A stretch of 64,000 bases of DNA from Telluria antibiotica (GCF_011682055.1 NZ_JAAQOM010000002.1:124001-188000); one strand, 5' to 3'. Shown: positions 46,970 through 57,805, numbered from the stretch's first letter. Notes: generated by a model not told the origin, from the sequence alone. Made by a program: numbers and translations.

Positions 46970-49900
46970 ACGACGAGCGCGACGAGTTGCGGCAGCCGCA
47001 GGCGCAGCCCACTGCCGCCGTGTCCGCTGCCGCCTCCGATCCGACCACGGCCGCGCGCGAACTGCAGGAAGCGCGCGCCGCGCTGGGCCTGGCCAATGCG
47101 CGCATGGAAAACATGCTCGAGAGCCTGACCGACGGCTTCTGCGCCGTCGATCACCAGTGGCGCATCATGTACATCAACGGGCGCGCGCTGGAAATGCTCG
47201 CGCCGCTGCAAAAGACCCGCCCCAGCCTCATCGGCCACGACCTGTGGGCCACGTTCCCCGAACTGCGCGGCAGCCTGCTGGAAACCGTGTACCGGCGGGC
47301 GATGGTCAGCCGCGAGACCGCGATCCAGGAATTCTTCTGGCCCGCGCTGAAGCGCTGGTTCGAGGTGCGCGCCCATCCGTCGCCGGACGGCCTCACGCTG
47401 TACTTCCAGGACATCAACCGGCGCAAGGCCGACCAGCAAGCCCTGCAGCAAGGCAACAGCCGCCTGCAGGTGGCGCTGGCCGCGGGCCGCCTGGGCGACT
47501 GGCGCTGGGACGCCGCCAGCGACCGCGTGATGCTGGGCGAACGAGCCGCCGCCATCTTCGGCCTGCCCGCCGAGCAGCCGCTCGCGTGGAGCGAACTGCG
47601 CGCCCGCCTCGACCCGGGCGACCGCGAAAGCGTGCGCCGCGCCGTGCTGCAGGCGTTCGCCGGCCACAGCGACCTCGAACTCGAATGCCGCCTGCCGGGT
47701 ACGCATGGCGAGGCGCGCTGGGTGGCGCTCGTCGGCCGCGCCGACTACGCCGACCCCGTGCGGCGCGAAGGCGTCCTGGGCATGACGGGCGTCGTGCAGG
47801 ACATCACCGCGCGCCGCAGCGCCGCCGACGCCCTGCGCCAGAGCGAGGAAGTGCTGCGTGCCCTGGCCAACACGATCCCGCAGCTGGCCTGGATGGCGCA
47901 GTCCGACGGCGCCATCGTCTGGTTCAACGAGCGCTGGTTCGAATACACCGGCACGACCCCGGACCAGGTCGTCGGCTGGGGCTGGCAAACGACCGTCGAA
48001 CCCAGCGTCCTGCCGGCCGTGCTGGAACGCTGGAACGCCAGCATCAAGACCGGGAATCCGTGCGAGATGGAATACCCGATCCGCGGCGGCGACGGTACGT
48101 ACCGCTGGTTCCTGACCCGCGTGAATCCGGTGCGCGACCGCCACGGCAAGGTGTTGCGCTGGTTCGGCACGAATACGGACGTGGACGAGGTCAAGCGCGC
48201 CGAGCAGGCGCTGCGCGACGAGTCCCACGTGCTCGAGCTGCTCAACAGCACGGGCAGCGCGCTCACGTCCACGCGCGACCTGCGTTCCTTGCTGCAAGTC
48301 GCCACGGACGCCGCCTCCGGCATCGCGGGCGCACGCCAGGGCGCGTTCCTGTACCTGGGCCGCGACGACGGCATCGACGGCGACGGCAAGGGCGGCAGCC
48401 TGTTCACCCTGTACACCGTGTCGGGCGGCAGCCCGGCCGGCATCGAGGCGTTCGGCGCGGCGGGCCCCACCGGCCTGTTCGGGCCGGGCCTGGCCGACCG
48501 CCCCGCCGGCCTCGTGCGTTCGGACGACGTCACACACGATCCGCGCTTCCGCGAGGTGAAGCCGTTCGGCCTGCCCGCCGGCCACCCGGCCGCGCGCAGC
48601 TACCTGGCCGTGCCCGTCGTCGCCCACTCCGGCGAATTGCTCGGCATGATGTTCTTCGGCCATCCGGAACCGGGCGTGTTCGGCGAACGCACGGAACGCA
48701 TCGTGAGCGGCATCGCGGCGCAGGCCGCCGTCGCCATCGACAACGTGCGGCTGTACGAAGCGGCGCAGCGGTCGGCCGAGGAACGCAAGGTCCTGCTTGA
48801 GAGCGAACGCCAGGCGCGTGCCGAGGCCGAGCGCACGAGCCAGATGAAAGATGAATTCCTCGCGACGCTGTCGCACGAGCTGCGCACGCCGCTGTCGGCG
48901 ATCCTAGGCTGGGCGCAAGTGCTGCGCCGCGGAAGCCGCGACCAGAACGACCTGCAGAAGGGCCTGCAGACGATCGAACGCAATGCGCGCGCCCAGGCCC
49001 AGCTGATCGAAGACCTGCTCGACATGAGCCGCATCACGTCCGGCAAGGTGCTGCTCGACATGCAGTCGGTGGCGCCGGCCGGCTTCATCGACGCGGCCAT
49101 CGAGACCGTCCGCCCCGCCGCCGACGCGAAGAACATCCGCATCGAGAAGCATTACGCGGCCGATCCGGGGCTCGTCGCCGGCGATCCGGCCCGGCTGCAG
49201 CAAGTGGTGTGGAACCTGCTGTCGAACGCGATCAAGTTCACGCCGCGCGACGGCCTCGTCAGCATCGGCCTGGACCGCAACGACACGAGCGTCGTCGTCA
49301 CCGTGCGCGACAACGGCGTGGGCATCCGGCCCGAATTCATCACGCACGTGTTCGAACGCTTCCGCCAGGCCGACGCGTCGATGACGCGGCGCCACGGCGG
49401 CCTCGGCCTGGGTCTCGCGATCGTGAAGCACCTGATCGAACAGCACGGCGGCACGGTGCGCGCGGAAAGCGCCGGCGAAGGCAAAGGCGCCACGTTCACG
49501 ATCGAATTGCCGCTCGCCAAGCAGCAGCCGGCCCCGTCGGGACGCAGCGCGCGCAGCGCCATGATCCTGCCCACGCCGGCCACGCCGGAAATGACGGTGC
49601 TCGACCTGGCCGGGGTCAACGTGCTCGTGGTCGACGACGATCGCGATGCGCGCGAACTGATGAAGCGCATCCTGAGCGACTGCGGCGCGTCCGTGCGCAT
49701 CGCCGCGAGCGCGCGCGACGCGTTCGCGCTGTTCAAGGAGCGCGCGCCGGACCTCCTGATCAGCGACCTGGGCATGCCGGAAGTGGACGGGTTCGAGCTG
49801 CTCGACTGGGTGCGCCACCTGGGGCGCGAAGAAGGCAGCCATGTGCCGGCCATCGCCCTCACGGCGTTTGCCCGCTCGGAAGACCGGTTGAGTGCGCTGG

Positions 49901-50040
49901 AAGCCGGTTTCTCGGCACATATTTCCAAGCCGGTCGAGCCGAGTGAACTAATTGCAACAGTTGCATCGGTCGTCGGCCCATCCAGCCCCCTCGTTAATCG
50001 TGCTGCGGCCTCCGCTGCAGGCAGAAATGGCGTACGCTAG
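46966..50040 (+). CDS. Multi-PAS/GAF hybrid histidine kinase with receiver
   Basis: A 1024-residue cytoplasmic sensor: PAS (about 45-160), PAS (about 165-285), PAS (about 290-415), GAF (about 420-600), a coiled coil, kinase core with H-box LSHELRTPLS (H637), N-box LLSNAIKFT, G-boxes DNGVGI and GLGLGLAI, and a receiver with D934 (LISDLGMPE) and lysine in ISKPVEP. The start is GTG 46966 after GGGAGGCGTACG. The stimulus is unknown; the second and third PAS domains end in the PAC motif. Confidence 0.94.
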   Translation: MNDERDELRQPQAQPTAAVSAAASDPTTAARELQEARAALGLANARMENMLESLTDGFCAVDHQWRIMYINGRALEMLAPLQKTRPSLIGHDLWATFPELRGSLLETVYRRAMVSRETAIQEFFWPALKRWFEVRAHPSPDGLTLYFQDINRRKADQQALQQGNSRLQVALAAGRLGDWRWDAASDRVMLGERAAAIFGLPAEQPLAWSELRARLDPGDRESVRRAVLQAFAGHSDLELECRLPGTHGEARWVALVGRADYADPVRREGVLGMTGVVQDITARRSAADALRQSEEVLRALANTIPQLAWMAQSDGAIVWFNERWFEYTGTTPDQVVGWGWQTTVEPSVLPAVLERWNASIKTGNPCEMEYPIRGGDGTYRWFLTRVNPVRDRHGKVLRWFGTNTDVDEVKRAEQALRDESHVLELLNSTGSALTSTRDLRSLLQVATDAASGIAGARQGAFLYLGRDDGIDGDGKGGSLFTLYTVSGGSPAGIEAFGAAGPTGLFGPGLADRPAGLVRSDDVTHDPRFREVKPFGLPAGHPAARSYLAVPVVAHSGELLGMMFFGHPEPGVFGERTERIVSGIAAQAAVAIDNVRLYEAAQRSAEERKVLLESERQARAEAERTSQMKDEFLATLSHELRTPLSAILGWAQVLRRGSRDQNDLQKGLQTIERNARAQAQLIEDLLDMSRITSGKVLLDMQSVAPAGFIDAAIETVRPAADAKNIRIEKHYAADPGLVAGDPARLQQVVWNLLSNAIKFTPRDGLVSIGLDRNDTSVVVTVRDNGVGIRPEFITHVFERFRQADASMTRRHGGLGLGLAIVKHLIEQHGGTVRAESAGEGKGATFTIELPLAKQQPAPSGRSARSAMILPTPATPEMTVLDLAGVNVLVVDDDRDARELMKRILSDCGASVRIAASARDAFALFKERAPDLLISDLGMPEVDGFELLDWVRHLGREEGSHVPAIALTAFARSEDRLSALEAGFSAHISKPVEPSELIATVASVVGPSSPLVNRAAASAAGRNGVR

Positions 50041-50197
50041 CGTCATGAAAAATAGTGAATAATGTTCCTACCCACGCACGCGGCGCTGTCCTACAAGAAA
50101 TTCTTGGGGGTTTTGCTAGACTAAGGAATGTTGCGCTAGAGTCGGTTTATCGTTGAGAAATCAGCACAATGCCGGCCTTGATTTGATGAGATTACGC

Positions 50198-51223
50198 ATG
50201 CCCAGCCGACAAGACATCCTGAACGCGAAGATCCTGGTCGTAGACGATTCCCCCGACAATATCGAGTTGATGGAAGAGATATTGCGCGAGGAAGGCTACA
50301 CCGACGTCAGTTCGACGATGCTCCCGGAACAGGTATGCCCGCTGCATCGCGAACACAACTACGACCTGATCCTGCTCGACCTCCAAATGCCCGGCCTGAA
50401 CGGCTTCCAGGTCATGAAAGGCCTGAAGGAAATCGAACAGGGCGGCTACCTGCCCGTGCTCGCGCTGACGGCGCAACCCAGCTTCAAGATCGCCGCGCTC
50501 GAAGCGGGCGCCCGCGACTTCATCAGCAAGCCGTTCGACCTGCTCGAGGTGCACAAGCGCATCCACAACATGCTGGAAGTGCGCCTGCTGTACAAGGAGC
50601 TGGCCCAGTACAGCCGCGCCCAGCAGGAGCTGGCGCTGCACGACGCCCTCACCGGCCTGCCGAACCGCCGCCTGCTGGAAGACCGCATCGAGACGGCACT
50701 GCAGCACGCCAACCGCAACCACCACAAGGCCGCGGTGATGTACCTCGACCTGGACGGTTTCAAGGCCATCAACGACACGTACGGCCACGCCTACGGCGAC
50801 GAGATCCTCAAGATGGTGTCGCAGCGCCTCCTGTCGAATTCGCGCAAGGAAGACACGGTGGCGCGCCTCGGCGGCGACGAGTTCATCGTGCTGCTGGCCG
50901 ACGTGCACAGCCTTGCCGACGCGCAAGGACCGGCCGCCAAGCTGGTCGAAGCGTTGTCCGAGCCGTTCTTCATCAACGACCTCACCCTGCAGCTGTCGAC
51001 GAGCATCGGCATCAGCCTGTATCCGGACGATGCGGAGAACGTCGTCGACCTGATCAGCATCGCCGACTACGCGCTGTACGAAGCCAAGCGCGCCGGCAAG
51101 AACCGCTATTGCGCGAACGGCAGCGCCGCGCGCCAGGCCGCGCTGGCCGTCAAACCGGCCATCGCACCGTCGGCGCCCACGCCGGCCATCGTGCCGTCGC
51201 CGGAACTGGCGCAGCACCGCTGA
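50198..51223 (+). CDS. Response regulator diguanylate cyclase (REC-GGDEF)
   Basis: A 341-residue PleD/WspR-like protein. The receiver has ILVVDDSPDN, phospho-acceptor D61 (LLDLQMPG) and lysine in ISKPFDL. The cyclase domain has LDLDGFKAINDTYGHAYGD and an intact GGDEF at 225-229. It should make c-di-GMP on phosphorylation, plausibly by the multi-PAS hybrid kinase 150 bp upstream. ATG 50198 is preferred; an in-frame ATG at 50186 is possible. A terminator follows. Confidence 0.93.
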   Translation: MPSRQDILNAKILVVDDSPDNIELMEEILREEGYTDVSSTMLPEQVCPLHREHNYDLILLDLQMPGLNGFQVMKGLKEIEQGGYLPVLALTAQPSFKIAALEAGARDFISKPFDLLEVHKRIHNMLEVRLLYKELAQYSRAQQELALHDALTGLPNRRLLEDRIETALQHANRNHHKAAVMYLDLDGFKAINDTYGHAYGDEILKMVSQRLLSNSRKEDTVARLGGDEFIVLLADVHSLADAQGPAAKLVEALSEPFFINDLTLQLSTSIGISLYPDDAENVVDLISIADYALYEAKRAGKNRYCANGSAARQAALAVKPAIAPSAPTPAIVPSPELAQHR

Positions 51224-51247
51224 CAGCGTCGCTCCCACCCAGCGAAC

Positions 51248-51271
51248 AGGGCTGCCGAGGCAGCCCTTTTT
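51248..51271 (+). terminator. Rho-independent terminator after REC-GGDEF gene
   Basis: AGGGCTGC, loop CGAG, GCAGCCCT and five T. Confidence 0.92.
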
Positions 51272-51634
51272 CATGTCCTTCGCCTGCCGCTTGTTGGGTA
51301 TTAGCAACGCACCGTTTGTTGCTGAAAACATACGATATGTACAGACCGGATGCGCCCCGACTTCTTCGCAGACATTTCACGACCGTCTTGCCCCCTGACG
51401 CCCGACTGTGACACGGACTGACCGAACCGGCCACTATGCCCGAGCGCGCCATGAAATGGCAAATATCATTTACGTAAGTAATTTATCTGTTTTCCAAATA
51501 AATCCGCGGTAATCTTTTCCAAAACCTTTTGCTGTTAGGATGACTATTCTTTGCTAAAACACAAAGAAACAAAAACGAGAGAGTTTCGATTATCACAAGG
51601 TCGACTTACATCAATAGCTCCAACAAAGGAAGAG
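51272..51634. promoter_or_regulatory. AT-rich upstream region of TonB-dependent receptor
   Basis: About 360 bp with no gene. The part from 51460 is AT-rich and contains TTTACGTAAGTAATTTATC and TTTGCTGTTAGGATGAC, so it likely holds the receptor's promoter and regulator sites. I cannot recognise a Fur box with confidence. Confidence 0.4.
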
Positions 51635-53950
51635 ATGCGTAACATGCACGTACGTCCCAACAGACTGTTTGCCCGCACCCTGCTCGCTGCCGCGGTGACG
51701 AGCGCTTTCCCCCTGTACGCCCTGGCCGACGCGCCGGACCAGGCGACGGAACAGGATTCCACAGCCAAGCCCGTCCAGCGACTGGAAACGGTGATCGTGA
51801 CCGCCCAGCGCCGCGCCGAGAACCTCAAGGACGTGCCGATGTCGGTCACCGCGATCAAGGGCGACAAGCTCGACGTGCTGACGTCCGGCGGCGCCGACAT
51901 CCGCTTCCTGGCCGGCCGCTCGCCGTCGCTGAACGTCGAATCCGACTACGGCCGCTCGTTCCCGCGCTTCTACATCCGCGGCCAGGGCAATACCGACTTC
52001 GACCTGAACGCGTCGCAGCCGGTGGGCCTCGTCGTCGACGACATCGTGCAGGAAAGCCCGATGCTGAAGGGTTTCCCCGTGTTCGACGTGGACCAGGTCG
52101 AAGTGCTGCGCGGCCCGCAGGGCACGCTGTTCGGCCGTAACTCGCCGGCCGGCGTGATCAAGTTCGATTCCGCCAAGCCCGTGTTCAAGACGGAAGGCTA
52201 TGCCGTCGTCGGCGCCGGCAACTACGGCACCGTGAACGCGGAAGGCGCGTACAACATGCCGCTGTCGGACACGATGGCGCTGCGCGTCTCGCTGCAATCG
52301 CAGCACCGCAACGACCGCGTGCACAACCCGCAGCCGAACGCGTACACGAAGGACTTCGAAGGCTACGACGACAACGCCGCCCGCGTGCAGCTGCTGGTCA
52401 AGCCGACGCGCGACTTCTCGGCCCTCTTCAACGTGCATGCGCGCGACATGAAGGGCAACGCGACCCTGTTCCGCGCCAACATCATCAAGAAGGGTACCAG
52501 CGACCTCGTCGACGGCTTCGACTACGGCAGCTACCCGACCGACGGCGGCAACAACCAGACCTTGCGCACGAGCGGCGCCAACCTGCGCCTGCGCTGGGAC
52601 CTGGACGGCATGACGCTGCACTCGATCACGGGCTACGAGCACGCGTACTTCTACAGCCGCGGCGACGTCGACGGCGGCGTGGGCGCCGTGTACGCACCGC
52701 CGATGGGTCCGAACTATCCGGGCCAGCCGGCATTCATCCCGTTCACCGTCGAGACGGCGGACCTGCTGCCGGAACATCACCAGTACACGCAGGAAGTGCG
52801 CCTCGAATCGAACACGAAGGACCCGCTGCAGTGGATGGCCGGCGTGTTCTATTTCGACGAGCACATCCGCATCGATTCCATCAGCTTCAACACGCTGGCC
52901 CCGGGCAATCCGCAGAACGCCGCCTACGCGACGCAGACGCAGGACGCCAAGTCGTCGGCCGTGTTCGGCACATTGACGTACAAGCTGTCCGAGCAGCTGA
53001 AGGTCCGCGGCGGCCTGCGCTACACGAGCGACAAGAAGGACTTCGTGGCCCAGCGCTTCGAACCGCCGCAGACGAGCGGCCCGCTGCCGCTGCACAGCGA
53101 TTCGCACAACATCAGCTGGGACGGCTCCGCCACCTATGCACTGGACGCCGACACGAATTTGTTCGCGCGCGTCGCCACCGGCTACCGTGCACCCTCGATG
53201 CAGGGCCGCCTGAACGGCCTGGCCGACAAGCCGTCGATGGCCGGCGCCGAGAAAGCGCTGTCGTATGAAGCGGGCATCAAGGCCGACCTGCTCGACCGCC
53301 GCGCGCGCGTGTCCGCGACCGCGTTCCAGTACCGCGTGAAGGACAAGCAGCTGACGGCCGGCAGCGGCACGATCAACATGAACCAGCTGATCAACGCCGA
53401 CAAGGTCACGGGCCAGGGCGTGGAGCTCGACTTGCAGGCGATCCTGTCGGACGACTGGCGTGCGAGCCTCGGTGCCAGCTACAACGACACCGAGATCAAG
53501 GACGCGAACCTGTTCGTGCAGACCTGCGGCAACCAGCCCAACACGAACGGCGTGAACGGCTGCACCCCGACCGGCACGCCGGGCCCGTTCCCGTACACGC
53601 AGAAGCTGAATGGCCTGCCGCTGCCGCGTTCGCCGAAATGGCAGACCAACTTCACGCTGCGCTATTCGCACCCGCTGGCCGACGGCGAGCTGTACGCGTT
53701 CACCGACTGGTCGTACCGTACCGAGTACAACATGTTCCTGTACGAAGCGAAGGAGTACCGTGCGAAGGCCCTGCTGGAAGGCGGGCTGCGGGTCGGCTAC
53801 AAGTGGGACAACGGCAAGTATGAAGTCGCCGCGTTCGCCCGCAACATCACTAACCGCATCCAGGTGGTGGCCGCGATCGACTTCGACAACCTGACCGGCA
53901 TCGTCAATGAACCGCGCAACATCGGCGCGCAGTTCCGCGTGAACTTCTAA
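51635..53950 (+). CDS. TonB-dependent outer-membrane receptor
   Basis: A 771-residue receptor: signal peptide (TLLAAAVTSAFPLYALADA), TonB-box-like LETVIVTAQRR, plug domain with RFYIRGQGN and VEVLRGPQGTLFGRNSPAG, and a 22-strand barrel ending in a terminal aromatic (FRVNF). It resembles the group of iron-complex/sugar receptors with a short plug motif as in caulobacters and xanthomonads. Ligand unknown. AAGGAAGAG sets ATG 51635; a second ATG follows 9 nt later. A large hairpin follows the gene. Confidence 0.92.
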   Translation: MRNMHVRPNRLFARTLLAAAVTSAFPLYALADAPDQATEQDSTAKPVQRLETVIVTAQRRAENLKDVPMSVTAIKGDKLDVLTSGGADIRFLAGRSPSLNVESDYGRSFPRFYIRGQGNTDFDLNASQPVGLVVDDIVQESPMLKGFPVFDVDQVEVLRGPQGTLFGRNSPAGVIKFDSAKPVFKTEGYAVVGAGNYGTVNAEGAYNMPLSDTMALRVSLQSQHRNDRVHNPQPNAYTKDFEGYDDNAARVQLLVKPTRDFSALFNVHARDMKGNATLFRANIIKKGTSDLVDGFDYGSYPTDGGNNQTLRTSGANLRLRWDLDGMTLHSITGYEHAYFYSRGDVDGGVGAVYAPPMGPNYPGQPAFIPFTVETADLLPEHHQYTQEVRLESNTKDPLQWMAGVFYFDEHIRIDSISFNTLAPGNPQNAAYATQTQDAKSSAVFGTLTYKLSEQLKVRGGLRYTSDKKDFVAQRFEPPQTSGPLPLHSDSHNISWDGSATYALDADTNLFARVATGYRAPSMQGRLNGLADKPSMAGAEKALSYEAGIKADLLDRRARVSATAFQYRVKDKQLTAGSGTINMNQLINADKVTGQGVELDLQAILSDDWRASLGASYNDTEIKDANLFVQTCGNQPNTNGVNGCTPTGTPGPFPYTQKLNGLPLPRSPKWQTNFTLRYSHPLADGELYAFTDWSYRTEYNMFLYEAKEYRAKALLEGGLRVGYKWDNGKYEVAAFARNITNRIQVVAAIDFDNLTGIVNEPRNIGAQFRVNF

Positions 53951-53972
53951 ACCGCTCGGCACGCGCGAAGCA

Positions 53973-54012
53973 CCGCGGGCCCGCGCCGGAATGTATCCGG
54001 ACGGGCCCGCGG
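53973..54012. terminator. Strong hairpin between convergent genes (bidirectional terminator)
   Basis: CCGCGGGCCCG pairs with CGGGCCCGCGG (11 bp), extended by CCGGA/TCCGG around ATGTA. It lies between the receptor gene and the convergent small-protein gene. Confidence 0.7.
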
Positions 54013-54064
54013 CCGTTAACGTGTCGTTGCGGGCACCCGGCCCGGCAATGCTTCCCGCGCGGGA

Positions 54065-54691
<627 letters not shown>

Positions 54692-54747
54692 TTATTAACT
54701 TATTTTGCAAATCGGCATGCTCTGTTATTCTGAAGAGCTTGTGAATC

Positions 54748-56427
54748 GTGTCCCGACCCCGTACGAACGCCGTGTCCAACACCGACAAACCGAAGATTCT
54801 CGTCGTCAACGATGATGCCGCCAGCCTGCTTGCATTGACGAGCCTGCTGGAGCAATGGGCCGACGACAGCAACTACGAAGTCTTGTCCGCGCGCTCCGGG
54901 CAGGACGCGCTGCGCGAAGTGCTGCGCCACGATTTCGCCGTGATCCTGCTGGACGTGAACATGCCCGGCATGGACGGCTTCGAGACGGCCGAGGCGATCC
55001 ACCAGCGTCCCCGCTCGGCCGACATCCCGATCATTTTCGTGACGGCGTTCCTCGCCGACGAGATCGACCGCCTGAAGGCCTACCAGCGCGGCGCCGCCGA
55101 CTTCCTGTTCACGCCCGTCATCCCGCAGGTGCTGCGCGCGAAAGTGCAGGTATTCGTGGCGCTGGCAATGAAGAACGACCAGCTCAAGCGCCAGGCCGAG
55201 AAACTGTCGCAGCGCACGACCGAACTGGTCGCCACCAATAAACGCCTCGTGCGCGAGATGGAAGAGCGCCGCGCGGCCGAACGCACGAGCAGCGCGAAGG
55301 ACGAATTCCTCGCGATGCTGGGCCATGAATTGCGCAACCCACTGTCCGCCATCAGCAGCGCGTCGTCGCTGCTGGGCATGCCCGGCGTCGGGCCCGATTC
55401 CGTCGGACGTGCCCGCGTCATCATCCAGCGCCAGAGCCAGCACCTGTCGCGCATCGTCGACGACCTGCTCGACCTGTCGCGCGCGATGTCGGGCAAGATC
55501 CTGCTGTCGCGCAAGCGCCTGGACATCGCGACGCTCGTATCGAGCTGCCTCGACACGTTCCGCGCCACGGGCCGCACGAAAGAGTACATCATCGATGCGC
55601 AACTGACGCCGGGCTGGGTCGACGGCGATGCGACGCGGCTGGAACAGATCGCGACGAACCTCATCGACAACGCGCTCAAGTACACACCGGCCGGCGGTCG
55701 CATCGAGATCACGGTGGCGGCGATCGGCACCGAGGTCGTGCTGCGCGTCAGCGATTCCGGCGTGGGCATCGCCCCCGACCTGCTGCCGCACGTGTTCGAC
55801 GTGTTCGTGCAGGGCGCGATCTCGATCGACCGCTCGCAGGGCGGCCTGGGCATCGGCCTGTCGCTCGTGCGCCGCCTCGTCGAACTGCATGGCGGTACGG
55901 TGAGCGCGAGCAGCCCCGGCAACAGCAGCGGCAGCACGTTCGAGATCCGCCTGCCGCGCACGGAAGCCGCCGTGGCCGCGGACGCGCCTGCGCAGGCCGC
56001 GCAGGTCGACGCGGGCAAGCCGACCGTGCTGCTGATCGAGGACAACGACGACGGCCGCGAAATGATGGCGGCGATGCTGGGCACGTTCGGCTACCCCGTG
56101 CTGCAGGCCGGCGACGGACTCGAAGGCGTGCGCATGGCGTGCGCGCACATGCCGGACGTCGCGCTCGTCGACATCGGCCTGCCCGGCATCGACGGCTACG
56201 AGGTCGCGCGCCGCCTGCGCCAGGAAGCGGCGACGAGCGGCGTGCGCCTGATCGCGCTGACGGGATACGGCCTGGCCGAAGACCAGCGGCGCGTGCTGGA
56301 AGCGGGCTTCGACATGCACCTCGTCAAGCCCGTCGAATTGAACACCCTCCTCGACCAGCTGGCCGGCGTGACGGCCCGCCCGACGGGCCAGGGCTTGCCG
56401 CAAGCCCAGCCGGCAGCGGCCGGCTGA
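54748..56427 (+). CDS. REC-HisKA-HATPase-REC hybrid kinase
   Basis: A 559-residue cytoplasmic protein. The N-terminal receiver keeps NDD and D69 (LLDVNMPG), but the usual lysine is T122 (FLFTPV), so its switching may be altered. After a coiled coil come H-box LGHELRNPLS (H193), N-box LIDNALKYT, G-boxes DSGVGI and GIGLSLV, and a C-terminal receiver with D475 (LVDIGLPG) and lysine in LVKPVEL. The start is a GTG at 54748. It resembles phosphorelay integrators that take signals from other kinases. Confidence 0.92.
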   Translation: MSRPRTNAVSNTDKPKILVVNDDAASLLALTSLLEQWADDSNYEVLSARSGQDALREVLRHDFAVILLDVNMPGMDGFETAEAIHQRPRSADIPIIFVTAFLADEIDRLKAYQRGAADFLFTPVIPQVLRAKVQVFVALAMKNDQLKRQAEKLSQRTTELVATNKRLVREMEERRAAERTSSAKDEFLAMLGHELRNPLSAISSASSLLGMPGVGPDSVGRARVIIQRQSQHLSRIVDDLLDLSRAMSGKILLSRKRLDIATLVSSCLDTFRATGRTKEYIIDAQLTPGWVDGDATRLEQIATNLIDNALKYTPAGGRIEITVAAIGTEVVLRVSDSGVGIAPDLLPHVFDVFVQGAISIDRSQGGLGIGLSLVRRLVELHGGTVSASSPGNSSGSTFEIRLPRTEAAVAADAPAQAAQVDAGKPTVLLIEDNDDGREMMAAMLGTFGYPVLQAGDGLEGVRMACAHMPDVALVDIGLPGIDGYEVARRLRQEAATSGVRLIALTGYGLAEDQRRVLEAGFDMHLVKPVELNTLLDQLAGVTARPTGQGLPQAQPAAAG

Positions 56428-56439
56428 GCCGTCCCGGGC

Positions 56440-56946
56440 TTACAGCGTGTCCATCAATTCCTGCTTGCGCATGGCCATCTCCTGGCCCAGCGCGAGCAGG
56501 TCGAGGCCGCTCTTCTTCACTTTCGGGAACATTTCCTTTTCTTCTTCCTCGACGTGGTGGTCGATCTGCTCGCCGAGCACCTTCACCTTCGCATCGAACA
56601 GCTCGTCGTCCGGATCCATCTCCTGCAGCTGCTGGATGAGGTCCTTCGCCGCGGCGTGCTCGACGGTGGCCTCGTCGACCATGTCCTCGCCGTCCTCGAT
56701 CTGTTCGCGCACGGCCGGATAAAAGATTTCTTCCTCGATCGTCGTGTGGGCGATCAGTGCCTTACAGATCTTTTCCTTCAGCTTTTCCTTGGTCGCGCGG
56801 GCGCGGTCGCCCAGCTGCTCGAACTGTTCGAACATCTCGTGGACTTCGCGGTGGTCCGCCGTCAGCAGGGCGACGGCATCCTGGCGCGCGGCCATGGCGT
56901 TCGACTGGGTGCCGGCCTGGGTGCCGGATTGCGATCTCGTGCTCAT
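56440..56946 (-). CDS. Hemerythrin HHE-domain protein
   Basis: A 168-residue helical protein with HREVH, HTTIEEEIFYPAV, VEHAAAKDLI and HHVEEEEKEMFP, the histidine/glutamate set of HHE domains that bind a di-iron centre. It may sense or carry O2 or NO or protect against oxidative stress. AAGGAG precedes ATG 56946. Convergent with the REC-HK-REC gene and divergent from a NarX-like kinase gene. Confidence 0.92.
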   Translation of the reverse strand: MSTRSQSGTQAGTQSNAMAARQDAVALLTADHREVHEMFEQFEQLGDRARATKEKLKEKICKALIAHTTIEEEIFYPAVREQIEDGEDMVDEATVEHAAAKDLIQQLQEMDPDDELFDAKVKVLGEQIDHHVEEEEKEMFPKVKKSGLDLLALGQEMAMRKQELMDTL

Positions 56947-57091
56947 GTGAATCTCCTTGCGTGGGGGTTGTCAGCCTCCAGCTTCGCGCGAAATGCAACA
57001 TCGGACTGTACGGGAACTCACAAAGACGATTCCTGCGCCGTCTTGGCGCAAGCTGTTGTATCATCCAGAGAAACATAAATTGGTTGCCTCC

Positions 57092-57805
57092 ATGAAAGTT
57101 TCGGAACCTCATCCGCCGGATTCCGGAGAAGACAGCCAGCATGCGGCGCGCGCCGCCGAGCTGGCCGAACTCCTGGCCCACCTGACGACCTGTTGGGACG
57201 AAGAGCGGCGCCAGCTGGCCCGCCGACTGCACGACAGTCTGGGTTCGTCGATGACGGCGCTGACGATGCACCTCGGCCTGTTGTCGCAACACTTGCACGA
57301 ACAGCCGCAGCGAGACCGCGCCGCGCAGATGAAGCAACTGCTCAACAACATCATCGAGACCAACCGCAAAATGCAGTTGGCGCTCTGGAACGACAAACTG
57401 GAATTCCTCGGCCCCAAGGCCGCCATTGCGGAACTCGTGCAGGACTGGGGCCGCGAACACGGCATCAAGGCCCGCGCCAGCATGCCTGACGACGATCCCG
57501 ACTACACGCGCGCCCAGGGCGTCGCGCTGCTGCGCTGCGCCGAGGAAGGCTTGCGCAACGTCGCCAAGCACGCGCAGGCGAAGACCGTCGACGTCATCCT
57601 CGACGACGACGGCGACCAGGCCATGCTGACCGTCCGCGACGACGGCGTCGGCCCCGGCGCGGCCCCCTCCATGCCCGCGAGCTGCCACGGCTTGCGCATG
57701 CTGCGCGAACGGGCGCGCGTGCTGAACGGCACGCTCACGCTCGGCCCCGGCCCGGACGGCGCGGGGACGGCGCTGACATTGATCCTGCCGAAACAAGCCG
57801 CCTGA
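57092..57805 (+). CDS. Soluble HisKA_3 (NarX/DegS-type) histidine kinase
   Basis: A 237-residue cytoplasmic kinase with no sensor domain or membrane helix. The H-box is RRLHDSLGSSMTAL (H47), the N-box region EEGLRNVAKHA, and G-boxes DDGVG and HGLRMLRERARVLNG, all of the NarL-partner class. No LuxR-type regulator gene is adjacent. ATG 57092 is used but lacks a strong ribosome-binding site; longer in-frame reading overlaps the hemerythrin promoter region. Confidence 0.85.
   Translation: MKVSEPHPPDSGEDSQHAARAAELAELLAHLTTCWDEERRQLARRLHDSLGSSMTALTMHLGLLSQHLHEQPQRDRAAQMKQLLNNIIETNRKMQLALWNDKLEFLGPKAAIAELVQDWGREHGIKARASMPDDDPDYTRAQGVALLRCAEEGLRNVAKHAQAKTVDVILDDDGDQAMLTVRDDGVGPGAAPSMPASCHGLRMLRERARVLNGTLTLGPGPDGAGTALTLILPKQAA

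Noticed and set aside
53973-54012. Large hairpin as a member of the dispersed repeat family
   Set aside because: Its core (GCGGGCCCG) lacks the GTAGGGTGGGC signature; it fits better as a terminator between convergent genes.
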